Origin: DATKEG01 sp035544515
Lineage (GTDB): Bacteria > Acidobacteriota > Vicinamibacteria > Fen-336
Direction of reading: 5' to 3'
NCBI GenBank assembly: GCA_035544515.1
Contig: DATKEG010000275.1
Span: forward strand, 1-30,385
Length of the DNA stretch: 30,385 nucleotides
A model generated the notes under the pieces. That model was not told where the DNA came from. It ran no database searches and worked only from the letters and a program-made list of their open reading frames with translations. Positions 15,470-24,253 of the stretch are shown in pieces. Position numbers and translations under genes: made by a program. Numbering within the stretch: the stretch's first letter is position 1; each line of letters begins with the position of its first letter.

Positions 15470-18244
15470 GTGGGTCCGTCCCCGGCCGCTTCCCCTCCGC
15501 GCCGTACCCGGCGCCTCTGGCCGCTGGCCGGCCTGGCCGCGCTGCTGCCGTTGCCGGCGGAGGCCTGGGGGTACACCGGACACCGGATGGTCACGGCCGC
15601 CGCCGTGCAGGCCCTGCCGCCGGGGCTGCGCGCGCTGTTCGCCGGAAACGCGGAGTGGATCGCCGAGCACTCCATCGACCCCGACCTCCGGCGCGCGGCC
15701 GGCGACGAGGCGGAGGGGCCCAACCATTTCCTCGACCTCGACGCGTTCGGGGCCCCGCCCTTCCCGGACCTCCCGCGCGCCGAGAGCGCGCACATCGCCC
15801 GCCACGGCCGGGCGGCCCTCGAGAGGGGCCGCCTTCCCTGGCGCGTGGGCGAGGTGTACGGCGACCTCGTCCGCGCCTTCCGCGACCGCGACGAGGCGCG
15901 GGCGCTCGCCCAAGCGTCCGCGCTGGCGCATTACGTCGGAGACGCGCACGTTCCCCTGCACGCGGTGGTGAACTACGACGGGGAGCAGACGGGGCAGAAG
16001 GGCGTCCACGGCCGCTGGGAGGGCGAGCTGGTCGAGCGCTACCGCGGCCGGCTCGAGGAAGCCCTGGCGGGCCTGGGCGCATCCGCGGCCGGCGATCCGG
16101 TCCAGGTGACCTTCGACGCGCTCTTCGAGTCGTTCCGCGAGGCTGGCCCCCTGCTCGCGTCCGATCGCGCGGCCGCCGGTGCCCGGGACCTCCCCCACAC
16201 CCCCGAGGACGATCGTTACGACGACGGCTACTACGGGCGCCTGTTCGAGCGCGAAGGGGACCGCCTGCGGCGGCGGCTGCGGCAGGGCGCCGCGCGCCTC
16301 GCCGGCCTCTGGATACGTGCCTGGGAGCAAGCCGGGCGGCCGTCGCTCGACGGCTCCTTCCGCTTCGCCTACGTCCGCGGCCGCACGCGCGCCGTGCTCC
16401 TGAGCATCGACGGCGCGGCCGCCCCCTGGATCGACGACGCGGTGGCGCGCGGCGTCATGCCCGCGCTCGCGGGCGTTCGCGCGAGCGGTGCCGCCGCCCG
16501 CTCGTCGCTGCCTTCGCTGCCCGCGAAGACGGCGCCCGGGCACGCCGCGCTGCTCACCGGGGCCTGGGGTGACCTGAGCGGCATCACGGGCAACGAGGTG
16601 CCGGTCCCGGGAGGAACGGTCCTCGACGCGGAGGACGGCTTCGGCTCGGCCCCCCTCGCCGCCGAGCCCCTCTGGGCCGCGGCCGCGCGGCAGGGGCTCC
16701 ACGCCACGGTCGCCTCCGCGCCGCAGGTGTTCCCGTTCTCGCCCTACCTCGACGGGCGGCGCTTCGGCGGCAACTATGCCCGCCAGCTCACGCTCATGGA
16801 CGGCTACCAGTCGCTGCGCGAGGAGGATCGGGTCTTCACGGCCGCCGACCTGCCCACCCGGCCCCCGGCCGGATGGGCGGGCCCGCTGCCGCGCCACCGG
16901 GGAGAGCCGCGCGAGTTCACGCTCGAGGAGTGGGGTGTGCGCCTCGACGGCCTGCTCTACGACGATCCCGACGACCCGGCGGCCGGTCTCGACACGATGC
17001 TCGTGGCCCTCGGCCGCGACCCGCGAACCGGCGTCACGCTCAAGCCGCGGGCCGCGGGGGCGGCGCCCGACGCGTTCGCGCCGCTCACCCTGCCCCTGCC
17101 CGGTGTCCCGGCCGGGATCTGGCTGCGCTTGTTCCGGCTGTCCGGCGACGGCTCGGAGCTCCTCCTCTACCGCACGGCGCCGCGCGCCCTGCGCGTCAGC
17201 CGTCCCGACCTGGAGCCGCCGGCGCAGCAGGCCCTGGGCGCGTTCGTCGGCAACGGCGCGGCGCGGCGCTACGGGCGGGGCGAGCTCGGTCCCTTCCTGT
17301 GGGCGGGCGGCGACGGCACGGCGGAGGCGCGCTACCTCGAGACGGTGGCCCTCGCCGTCCGCCAGTTCACGCGGCTGTTCGACTTCGCGCACGACCGCAC
17401 GCGCTGGGACCTGCTGTTCACGTACCTGCCGTATCCCGACGAAGCGGCGCACGTGTGGCTGGGCCGACTCGACCCCGACCTGCCGGGCCACGACCCGGCG
17501 CAGGCGGCGCGGCTGCGGCCGTGGTTCGACGCGATGCTGAAGATGGTGGACGAGCACGTCGGCCACGTGCGCCGGCGGATCGGGCCGGACGTCGTCCTGG
17601 CCGTGGCCTCCGACCACGGCCTCGCGGGCGTCGACCGCCTCTTCCGGCCCAACGTCGCCCTCGCCGCCGCCGGACTGCTCGCCCTCCACCCGGCCGGCGA
17701 CGTCGACCTCTCGCGCACGCGCGCGGTTTATTTCCCCGGAAACTCCGGCTTCGTGCTCCTCAACCGCGCGGCGCGCCCCGGCGGCACCGTCGCTCCCGCC
17801 GAGGAGGACGACGTGCGACGGGAGGTCGCGCGCGTGCTCGGGGCGGTCCGCGACCCGGCGAGCGGCGCGCCCGTCGTCCGCGGCGTGCTCGACGGCGGCC
17901 GTCCGCACGAGCCGGCGCTGGGGGGGCCGCGAGGCGGCGACCTCTACCTCACGCTCGCGCCGGGCGTGGGTCTCTCCGCCTCGTACGACGGCGCGGCCGT
18001 CGGGGGGATAGCGCCCCGCGGCGAACACGGCACGGATGCCGACCGGCCGTCCATGCGGGCCGCGTTCGCCGTCGCCGGCCCCGGGGTGGCAGCGGGGGTG
18101 GACCTGGGCCACATCCGGCAGGTCGACGTCGCGCCCACCCTGGCCGCGCTGCTCGGGATCGGGCCCCCGCTGCACGCCGTCGGCCGCGTGCTCGAGGCGG
18201 CGCTGGCCTTTCCGCCCGAAGCGCGCGTCTCCGCGCGGCCCTGA
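15470..18244 (+). CDS. Exported fusion: zinc phospholipase C/P1-nuclease-like domain plus alkaline-phosphatase-superfamily phosphodiesterase
   Basis: The protein has 924 residues and starts at GTG 15470. A signal peptide (Arg-rich n-region, Leu/Ala core at 17-29) ends PAEA before Trp33. Cleavage there would expose an N-terminal Trp, the first zinc ligand in the P1 nuclease/phospholipase C family. The other ligands follow in order: His38, Asp70, His86, His154, Asp158, His164, His180, Glu184. The final Glu is as in phospholipase C. From about residue 305 a nucleotide-pyrophosphatase-like domain begins: Asp314 (SIDG), nucleophile Thr354 (KTAPGHAALLTG), Asn375, Asp657 and His661 (YPDEAAH), Asp715 and His716 (SDHG), His853 (GEHGTD). 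Both metal sites look complete. Substrates could be phospholipids or nucleic acids; I infer extracytoplasmic phosphoester scavenging or lipid turnover. Confidence 0.82.
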   Translation: MGPSPAASPPRRTRRLWPLAGLAALLPLPAEAWGYTGHRMVTAAAVQALPPGLRALFAGNAEWIAEHSIDPDLRRAAGDEAEGPNHFLDLDAFGAPPFPDLPRAESAHIARHGRAALERGRLPWRVGEVYGDLVRAFRDRDEARALAQASALAHYVGDAHVPLHAVVNYDGEQTGQKGVHGRWEGELVERYRGRLEEALAGLGASAAGDPVQVTFDALFESFREAGPLLASDRAAAGARDLPHTPEDDRYDDGYYGRLFEREGDRLRRRLRQGAARLAGLWIRAWEQAGRPSLDGSFRFAYVRGRTRAVLLSIDGAAAPWIDDAVARGVMPALAGVRASGAAARSSLPSLPAKTAPGHAALLTGAWGDLSGITGNEVPVPGGTVLDAEDGFGSAPLAAEPLWAAAARQGLHATVASAPQVFPFSPYLDGRRFGGNYARQLTLMDGYQSLREEDRVFTAADLPTRPPAGWAGPLPRHRGEPREFTLEEWGVRLDGLLYDDPDDPAAGLDTMLVALGRDPRTGVTLKPRAAGAAPDAFAPLTLPLPGVPAGIWLRLFRLSGDGSELLLYRTAPRALRVSRPDLEPPAQQALGAFVGNGAARRYGRGELGPFLWAGGDGTAEARYLETVALAVRQFTRLFDFAHDRTRWDLLFTYLPYPDEAAHVWLGRLDPDLPGHDPAQAARLRPWFDAMLKMVDEHVGHVRRRIGPDVVLAVASDHGLAGVDRLFRPNVALAAAGLLALHPAGDVDLSRTRAVYFPGNSGFVLLNRAARPGGTVAPAEEDDVRREVARVLGAVRDPASGAPVVRGVLDGGRPHEPALGGPRGGDLYLTLAPGVGLSASYDGAAVGGIAPRGEHGTDADRPSMRAAFAVAGPGVAAGVDLGHIRQVDVAPTLAALLGIGPPLHAVGRVLEAALAFPPEARVSARP

Positions 18245-18336
18245 AGGGGGGCCGGCCCCGCCCGGCCAATTCGCTTCGAATCATCGTGTTCCCGCCGCCG
18301 CGGCGTCGCCGCCCCGAGTCGCGCCCCGTGGGAAAA

Positions 18337-18364
18337 CCGACACTTGGGCGCGATGCATTACACT
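18337..18364 (+). promoter_or_regulatory. Candidate promoter for the GGDEF-EAL gene
   Basis: A -35-like CCGACA (18337-18342), a 16-nt spacer and -10-like TACACT (18359-18364) precede the GTG at 18369. The predicted transcription start falls within a few bases of the GTG, so the message would be leaderless. This is a weak consensus match. Confidence 0.3.
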
Positions 18365-18368
18365 ACGC

Positions 18369-21300
18369 GTGGGAGTCGGCCTGAGCTTGCGCGAGACGAC
18401 CGGCGACCGGCCGGCCTTCACGGCCGCGGGAGAAGACCTCCACCGGCAGGTCTTCGAGACGCACGGCGCCGTCCAGCTCCTGATCGATCCGCGCTCCGGC
18501 CAGGTGCTGGAGGCCAACCCCGCGGCCGCGCAGTTCTACGGCTGCCCGCGCCACGACCTGACCTCGCGCACGCTGGCCGACCTGGACTGCCGGCCCGCGG
18601 AGCAGGTGGCGCAGACGCTGGCCCAGGCCGCCTCGGAGCGCCGGGCGGCTTTCGTGGTGCCCCACCGGCTGGCCTCGGGCGAGGTGCGGCAGGTCGAGAT
18701 CCACACCGGACCGGTGGAAGCCGGCGGGCGCAGGTTGCTCTACGCCATCGTCCACGACGTGACCGAGCGGCAGCGCGCGGAAGCGGAGCTGCACCGGGCC
18801 CTGTCGCTGATGCAGTCCACGCTGGAGAGCACCGGCGACGGCCTGCTGGCCATCGCCCGCGACGGCCGCATCGTCTCCTACAACCAGCGCTTCGCGCAGA
18901 TGTGGCGCATTCCCCCGGAGGTGCTGCGGCCCGGCGACGACGGCCACGCGCTGAATTTCGTGCTGGACCAGCTCCGCGAGCCCGACCGCTTCGTGCAGCG
19001 CGTCGCCCAGCTCTACGCCCAGCCGGAGGCCGAGTCGTTCGACGTCATCGAGTTCAAGGACGGGCGGGTGTTCGAGCGCTTCTCCGCGCCGCAGTGGCTC
19101 GACGGCGCGGCCGTGGGGCGGGTCTGGAGCTTCCGCGACGTGACCGACCGGCGGCACGCGGAGCAGGCGCTGCGCGAGAGCGAGGAGCGCTACCGGGCGC
19201 TGGTCGAGCTCTCTCCCGACGCCATCGCCGTGCACAGCCAGGGCCGGGTCGTCTTCTCGAACACCGCGGGGGGCCGCCTGCTCGGCTACGACTCCCCGGA
19301 AGAGGTGGTGGGCCGCTCCGTGCTGGACTTCGTGCACCCCGACTCGCGCCAGGTGGTGGGCGAGCGCATGCGGCGGCTGCTCGAGGACGGCCGTCCGGTG
19401 CCGTTCATCCAGGAGAAGTTCGTGCGCCGCGACGGCTCCACGCTCGAGGCCGAGGTCGGCGCCATGCCCTTCCGCTACCAGGGCCAGCCCGCCGTGCAGG
19501 TCGTCATCCGTGACATCACGGAGCGCCGGCGCGCCGAGCGCGTGCAGTCCGCGCTCTACCGCATCGCGCAGGCCACCAGCGCCGCCGTGGACATGGAGGC
19601 CTTCTACGCGCACGTGCACGGGATCGTGGGCGAGTTCATGTACGCCGGGAACCTGTACGTCGCGCTGTACGACCCGGCCACGGAGCTGCTCACCTTCCCG
19701 TACTTCATGGACGAGGCCGAGGCCCCGCCCCCGCCGCGGCGGCTGGGCAAGGGCCTGACCGAATACGTGCTGCTCACGGGCGAGCCGCTCCTGGCCTCGG
19801 CCGCGCGGTTCGACGAGCTCGTGGACGGCGGGCACACCGAGCTGATCGGGCAGCCCTCGATCGACTGGCTGGGCGTGCCCCTCAAGCGCGGCGACCAGAC
19901 CTTCGGCGTGCTCGTGGTGCAGAGCTACGACGAGCCCCGCTTCACGGAGAACGACCGCGACCTGCTGACCTTCGTGTCCCAGCACGTGGCCACGGCCATC
20001 GACCGCAAGCAGGGGGCGGATGCCCTGCGCGCGAGCGAGGCCCGCTTCCGCACCCTGGCCGAGACGGCGCCCTGCGCCATCTTCATCTACCAGGACGAAC
20101 GCTTCACCTACGCCAACGGCGCCACGTCGACCATCACCGGCTACAGCCGTGAGGAGTTCCTCCGCCTCGGCTTCTGGGACGTCGTCCACTCCGACTTCCG
20201 CCCGCTGGTGCAGGCCCGCGGCCTGGCCGGCGAGAAGGCCGAGGGCGGGCCCCTGCGCTACGAGATCAAGATCGTGCGCAAGGACGGTCAGGAGCGCTGG
20301 CTGGACTACACCGCGGGCGCGATCGACTTCGCGGGCAAGCCGGCGGTGCTCGGCACCGCCTTCGACATCACCGAGCGCAAGCGCGCGGAGGACCAGATCA
20401 AGAGCCTGGCCTATCACGACGCCCTCACCGGGCTGCCCAACCGCCTGCTGTTCACGGACCGCCTCTCCCTGGCCGTGAGCCAGGCCGCCCGCCACAGCCA
20501 GCGCCTGGCCGTGCTCTTCCTGGACATGGACCGCTTCAAGGTCATCAACGATTCACTGGGCCACACCCTCGGGGACCGGCTGCTGCAGGCGGTGGCCGAG
20601 CGCCTCCAGGCCTGCGTGCGCGAGGCGGACACGGTGGCCCGCCTCGGCGGGGACGAGTTCACGCTGCTCCTGCCCGGCGTGGCCCACCCCACCGACGTGG
20701 CCCGGGTGGCCGAGAAGATCCTGGACGCGCTCAAGCAGCCCTTCAAGCTCGAAGGCCGCGAGCTGTACTGCACCGCGAGCATGGGCATCAGCCTGTTCCC
20801 GGAGGACGGCGCGGACGCGGAGACGCTGGTCAAGAATGCCGACACCGCCATGTACCGGGCGAAGGAGCAGGGCAGGGACAACTACCAGCTCTACACGCCG
20901 GCCATGAACGCCACCGCGGTCGAGCGGCTCCAGCTCGAGAGCGAGCTGCGTCGCGCGCTGGCCAAAAACGAGCTCGTGGTCCACTACCAGCCCGTGCTCG
21001 ACCTGGGCAACGGGCGCGTGCACGGGGTGGAGGCGCTCGTGCGCTGGCGCCACCCGGAGAAGGGGCTCCTCGGGCCTTCGGAGTTCATCTCCCTGGCCGA
21101 GATCACGGGGCTGGCCGTGCCCATGAGCTCCTGGATCCTGCGCGCGGCCTGCGCGCAGGCGAAGGCCTGGCAGGCCTCGCACCCGCGGCTCGTCGTGGCC
21201 GTCAACCTCTCTGCCCGCCAGTTCCAGCAGCCGGACCTCGTCCGGACGGTCGAGGCCGCGCTGGACGAGACCGGGCTGCCCCCGCACTGCCTGGACCTGG

Positions 21301-21689
21301 AGATCACGGAGACCAACGCCATGCAGAACGCGGAGGCCACCATCTCCACGCTGCGCGAGCTCAAGGCGCTGGGGGTGCGCGTCTCCATAGACGACTTCGG
21401 CATCGGCTACTCGTCGCTGAGCTACCTCAAGCGGCTGCCCATCGACACCCTCAAGATCGACCAGTCGTTCGTGCGCGACATCACCACGGACCCGGACGAC
21501 GCGGCCATCGCCACCGCCGTCATCGCGCTCGCCCACACCCTCAAGCTGCGCGTGGTGGCGGAGGGCGTGGAGACCGAGGAGCAGCTCGCCTTCCTCACCG
21601 CGCGGGGCTGCGACCGCATGCAGGGATACCTCTTCAGCCATCCCCTGCCGCCGGACGAGTGCACGGCCTTCCTGGCCCGCAGCCGCTGA
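18369..21689 (+). CDS. PAS-PAS-PAS-GAF-PAS-GGDEF-EAL c-di-GMP signalling protein
   Basis: The protein can both make and break cyclic di-GMP. The frame is open upstream, but PAS homology begins just after the GTG at 18369, giving 1106 residues. Domains by eye: PAS at about 20-135, 140-255 and 265-380 (each ending DVTER, DVTDR or DITER), GAF at 390-545, PAS at 555-670, GGDEF at 675-845 and EAL at 855-1100. GGDEF (760-764) is intact and is preceded by the product-inhibition motif RxxD (READ). The EAL domain has EAL at 888-890, NLSARQF, EITETN, DDFGIGYSS, KIDQSF and EGVET, so the phosphodiesterase site also looks complete. There is no membrane helix, so the sensor is cytosolic. Four PAS and one GAF suggest redox, ligand or light input. 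Confidence 0.93.
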   Translation: MGVGLSLRETTGDRPAFTAAGEDLHRQVFETHGAVQLLIDPRSGQVLEANPAAAQFYGCPRHDLTSRTLADLDCRPAEQVAQTLAQAASERRAAFVVPHRLASGEVRQVEIHTGPVEAGGRRLLYAIVHDVTERQRAEAELHRALSLMQSTLESTGDGLLAIARDGRIVSYNQRFAQMWRIPPEVLRPGDDGHALNFVLDQLREPDRFVQRVAQLYAQPEAESFDVIEFKDGRVFERFSAPQWLDGAAVGRVWSFRDVTDRRHAEQALRESEERYRALVELSPDAIAVHSQGRVVFSNTAGGRLLGYDSPEEVVGRSVLDFVHPDSRQVVGERMRRLLEDGRPVPFIQEKFVRRDGSTLEAEVGAMPFRYQGQPAVQVVIRDITERRRAERVQSALYRIAQATSAAVDMEAFYAHVHGIVGEFMYAGNLYVALYDPATELLTFPYFMDEAEAPPPPRRLGKGLTEYVLLTGEPLLASAARFDELVDGGHTELIGQPSIDWLGVPLKRGDQTFGVLVVQSYDEPRFTENDRDLLTFVSQHVATAIDRKQGADALRASEARFRTLAETAPCAIFIYQDERFTYANGATSTITGYSREEFLRLGFWDVVHSDFRPLVQARGLAGEKAEGGPLRYEIKIVRKDGQERWLDYTAGAIDFAGKPAVLGTAFDITERKRAEDQIKSLAYHDALTGLPNRLLFTDRLSLAVSQAARHSQRLAVLFLDMDRFKVINDSLGHTLGDRLLQAVAERLQACVREADTVARLGGDEFTLLLPGVAHPTDVARVAEKILDALKQPFKLEGRELYCTASMGISLFPEDGADAETLVKNADTAMYRAKEQGRDNYQLYTPAMNATAVERLQLESELRRALAKNELVVHYQPVLDLGNGRVHGVEALVRWRHPEKGLLGPSEFISLAEITGLAVPMSSWILRAACAQAKAWQASHPRLVVAVNLSARQFQQPDLVRTVEAALDETGLPPHCLDLEITETNAMQNAEATISTLRELKALGVRVSIDDFGIGYSSLSYLKRLPIDTLKIDQSFVRDITTDPDDAAIATAVIALAHTLKLRVVAEGVETEEQLAFLTARGCDRMQGYLFSHPLPPDECTAFLARSR

Positions 21690-21709
21690 GCGACGGGCGA
21701 CGACTCCGG

Positions 21710-21727
21710 CGCCACGTCCCTGTGGCG
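21710..21727 (+). terminator. Weak hairpin after the GGDEF-EAL gene
   Basis: CGCCAC (21710-21715) and GTGGCG (21722-21727) form a 6-bp stem with a 6-nt loop, about 20 bases after the stop. No U-tract follows, so termination is only possible. Confidence 0.25.
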
Positions 21728-21745
21728 GGGTGATGGTCGGGTGGC

Positions 21746-21751
21746 GATAAT
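21746..21751 (+). promoter_or_regulatory. -10-like GATAAT shortly before the cysteine-synthase-family gene
   Basis: GATAAT matches the -10 consensus in five of six positions. It ends 9 bases before the ATG at 21761, predicting a leader of about 3 nt. AGGTGG between them could alternatively serve as a weak ribosome site. Confidence 0.35.
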
Positions 21752-21760
21752 CGAGGTGGC

Positions 21761-22714
21761 ATGAAGCGGGTGGAAACCGAGCGCGCGGCCCTGCCGGGCG
21801 TGGCCGAAAGCGTGCTCGAGCTCATCGGCCGTACGCCCATGCTGCACCTGCGGCGGTTCTCGCCGCCGGGGCGGGCCGCGATCTACGCCAAGCTCGAGTT
21901 CCTGAACCCTGGCGGCAGCGTGAAGGACCGCGCCGCCCTGGGCATGGTGGACGCCGCCGAGGCCTCCGGCCGCCTGCGCCCCGGCGACACCATCATCGAG
22001 CCGACGGCGGGCAACACTGGCGTGGGCCTGGCCCTCATCGGCATCAGCCGCGGCTACCGCGTGATCGTGGTCGTGCCCGAGAAGTTCGTGGGCCCGAAGA
22101 CGGCGGTGATGAACGTGCTGGGCGCCGAGATCGTGCTCACGCCCACCGAGAAGGGCATCCAGGGCGCGATCGCGAAGGCCCACGAGCTGGCGCGGAGCCT
22201 GCCCGGCGCTTTCGTCCCGCAGCAGTTCGACAACCCGGCCAACCCCGACTTCCACGAGCGGACGACGGCGGCGGAGATCCACGAGCAGCTCGGGCGGCCG
22301 CCCGGGGCCCTGGTCATCGGCGCGGGCACGGGCGGGACCTTCACGGGGCTGGCCCGCTACTTCAAGCGGCACGACCCGGAGGTGCGGGCCGTGCTGGTCG
22401 AGCCGCAGGGCTCGGTCTGGGGCGGCGGCCCGGCGGGCCCGCACAAGGTGGAAGGCATCGGCAACTCGTTCTGGCCGGCGGCCCTGGAGCGCTCCCTGGT
22501 CGACGAGATCCAGACCGTGGGCGACGACGACGCGTTCGCGGCCGTGCGCGAGCTGGCGCGCAAGGAGGGCCTGCTCGTGGGCGGCTCTTCCGGGGCCGCC
22601 GCGCACGCGGCCCGCGAGGTGGCCCGCCGGATGGAGCCGGGCGCGACGGTGGTCACGGTCTTCGCGGACGGCTTCGAGCGTTACCTGGGCAAGGGCGTGT
22701 TCGAGAATCTGTGA
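21761..22714 (+). CDS. Cysteine synthase / cystathionine beta-synthase family PLP enzyme
   Basis: The fold-type II PLP enzyme has 317 residues. The PLP lysine is Lys55 in GGSVKDRAAL, the Asn loop is EPTAGNTGVGLA, the phosphate-binding loop is GAGTGGTFTG, and the C-terminal GLLVGGSSGAA is present. The segments VVPEKF, GIQGAIAKA and HKVEGIG resemble Bacillus MccA (O-acetylserine-dependent cystathionine beta-synthase) more than CysK, as I recall them. The partner gene 76 bases downstream is a cystathionine gamma-lyase type enzyme, the same order as mccA-mccB, so reverse transsulfuration (homocysteine to cysteine) is the likeliest role. Plain cysteine synthase remains possible. No regulatory CBS domains are present. 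Confidence 0.87.
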   Translation: MKRVETERAALPGVAESVLELIGRTPMLHLRRFSPPGRAAIYAKLEFLNPGGSVKDRAALGMVDAAEASGRLRPGDTIIEPTAGNTGVGLALIGISRGYRVIVVVPEKFVGPKTAVMNVLGAEIVLTPTEKGIQGAIAKAHELARSLPGAFVPQQFDNPANPDFHERTTAAEIHEQLGRPPGALVIGAGTGGTFTGLARYFKRHDPEVRAVLVEPQGSVWGGGPAGPHKVEGIGNSFWPAALERSLVDEIQTVGDDDAFAAVRELARKEGLLVGGSSGAAAHAAREVARRMEPGATVVTVFADGFERYLGKGVFENL

Positions 22715-22790
22715 CGGGCCGGCTTTCTCACCGCCGAAGCGCAGCGGACCACGGTGCGTCTGTGCGGTGAATCCGCAAAGGAGACGAGCC

Positions 22791-23927
22791 ATGGGTTTCG
22801 CGACCGACTGCATCCATGCCGGTCAGGAGCCGGACCCGGCCACGGGCGCCATCATCACGCCCATCTACCAGACCTCGACCTACGTCCAGGAGGGCATCGG
22901 GCGGCACAAGGGCTACGAGTACGCGCGGACGCAGAACCCCACCCGGCGCGCGCTCGAGAAGAACCTGGCCGCCCTCGAGGGCGGAACCGACGCCTACTGC
23001 TACGCGTCGGGGATGGCCGCGACCCTGGCCGTGCTCTCGCTGGTCAAGGCCGGCCAGCGCGTCGTGGTCTCGGACAACGTGTACGGCGGCACCCACCGCC
23101 TCTTCACGAAGGTGCTGGCGGAATACGGCGTGCAGTTTGCGTTCCTGGAGGCGAGCGACCCCGCGGCCTTCGACCGGCAGGCGGGCGAGTTCCAGATGCT
23201 CTGGATCGAGACGCCGACCAACCCGCTCATGAAGGTCTGCGACATCGCGGCCCTGGCCGAGGTGGCGCACCGGCGGGAAGCGCTGCTCGTGGTCGACAAC
23301 ACGTTCATGAGCCCCTTCTTCCAGCGGCCGCTGGCCCTGGGGGCGGACCTGGCCGTGCACTCGACCACGAAGTTCCTCAACGGCCATTCCGACAGCGTGG
23401 GCGGCGTGGCGGTGGTCAAGGACGCCCGGCACGCGCAGCGGCTGCAGTTCTACCAGAACGCCGCGGGCGGCATCCTCTCGCCGTTCGATTCCTGGCTGGT
23501 GCTGCGCGGCACGAAGACCCTGGCCCTGCGCATGCCTCGTCACGAGGCGAACGGGCGGGTGGTGGCCGAGTTCCTGCGCGGGCAGGAGAAGGTCGGCAAG
23601 GTCTACTGGCCCGGCTTCCCCGACCACCCCGGCCACGCGGTGCACAAGCGGCAGGCCAGCGGCTTCGGCGCGCTGATCTCGTTCGATCTCGGGACGCGGG
23701 ACGCCGCCGGGCGGCTCCTCGAGGCCGTGCGGCTGTGCTCGCTGGGCGAGAGCCTGGGCGGCGTGGAGACGCTCATCTCCCATCCGGCCACCATGACCCA
23801 CGCCGGCTACACGCAGGCGGAGCGCGACCTTCTCGGCATCGGCGACGGCCTCGTGCGCATCAGCGTGGGCTGCGAGGACGCGGAGGACCTCCTCGACGAC
23901 CTCCGCCAGGCCCTCCGCGCCGTTTAG
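22791..23927 (+). CDS. Cystathionine gamma-lyase/gamma-synthase family PLP enzyme
   Basis: This fold-type I Cys/Met-metabolism enzyme has 378 residues from ATG 22791, which has AAAGGAG 7 nt upstream. An in-frame GTG at 22767 lacks such a site. Seen: YEYARTQNPTR (phosphate-binding Tyr/Arg from the neighbouring subunit), YASGMAA, VVDNTFMSP, the PLP lysine Lys194 in HSTTKFLNGH, and SLGGVETLISHPA at the C-terminus. The family includes cystathionine gamma-lyase, gamma-synthase, beta-lyase and O-acetylhomoserine sulfhydrylase, which sequence inspection cannot separate with confidence. Following a cystathionine beta-synthase-like gene, a gamma-lyase (MccB-like) role is favoured. It converges with cutA, 2 bases between stops. 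Confidence 0.9.
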   Translation: MGFATDCIHAGQEPDPATGAIITPIYQTSTYVQEGIGRHKGYEYARTQNPTRRALEKNLAALEGGTDAYCYASGMAATLAVLSLVKAGQRVVVSDNVYGGTHRLFTKVLAEYGVQFAFLEASDPAAFDRQAGEFQMLWIETPTNPLMKVCDIAALAEVAHRREALLVVDNTFMSPFFQRPLALGADLAVHSTTKFLNGHSDSVGGVAVVKDARHAQRLQFYQNAAGGILSPFDSWLVLRGTKTLALRMPRHEANGRVVAEFLRGQEKVGKVYWPGFPDHPGHAVHKRQASGFGALISFDLGTRDAAGRLLEAVRLCSLGESLGGVETLISHPATMTHAGYTQAERDLLGIGDGLVRISVGCEDAEDLLDDLRQALRAV

Positions 23928-23929
23928 TT

Positions 23930-24253
23930 CTAGTCCGGGCGCGAGTTGTCGTCCAGCCACGCCAGGTAAGGCGCGTGGCCGTCCGCGATGGGCAGGGCCA
24001 GGACCTCCGGCACCTCGTACGGGTGCAGGGCCACGAGCGCGTCGCGCAGCGCCGGAAAGGTCTCGCCGCGCGTCTTGATCAGCAGTAGCCGCTCCTCTTC
24101 GCGCTCCACGGTGCCCTTCCAGCGGTAGAGGGAGACGAGCCCCGGCACCACGTTGACGCAGGCCGCCAGGCCGCGCTCCACCAGCTCGCGGCCGATGCGC
24201 TCGGCGTCCTCGGCGCGCGCCACCGTGGACAGCACGACGACGCGCTCGCTCAC
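23930..24253 (-). CDS. cutA: CutA1 divalent-cation tolerance protein
   Basis: The small trimeric cytosolic protein has 107 residues, the standard CutA1 length. Seen: an opening VVVLSTVARAEDAERIGREL strand-helix, LAACVNVVPG, SLYRWKGTVEREEERLLLIKT, and HPYEVPEVLALPI near the C-terminus. Its link to copper tolerance in Escherichia coli is indirect and its biochemical role is still uncertain. The start is a GTG at 24253 that overlaps the EVE gene's stop as GTGA (24250-24253), so it is translated by coupling. Confidence 0.94.
   Translation of the reverse strand: MSERVVVLSTVARAEDAERIGRELVERGLAACVNVVPGLVSLYRWKGTVEREEERLLLIKTRGETFPALRDALVALHPYEVPEVLALPIADGHAPYLAWLDDNSRPD

Noticed and set aside
12074..18175. 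A minus-strand frame of about 2,000 codons without a stop
   Set aside because: Only its last 240 codons are RNase III. The rest is antisense to the phosphoesterase fusion and GspC-like genes or a shifted frame of the phosphatase gene, Arg/Pro/Gly-rich with no domains; long open shadows are normal at this GC content.
22715..22790. Possible riboswitch between the two transsulfuration genes
   Set aside because: Only 76 bases, with short GC-rich pairings such as GCGGA/TCCGC and no recognisable SAM or other aptamer core.
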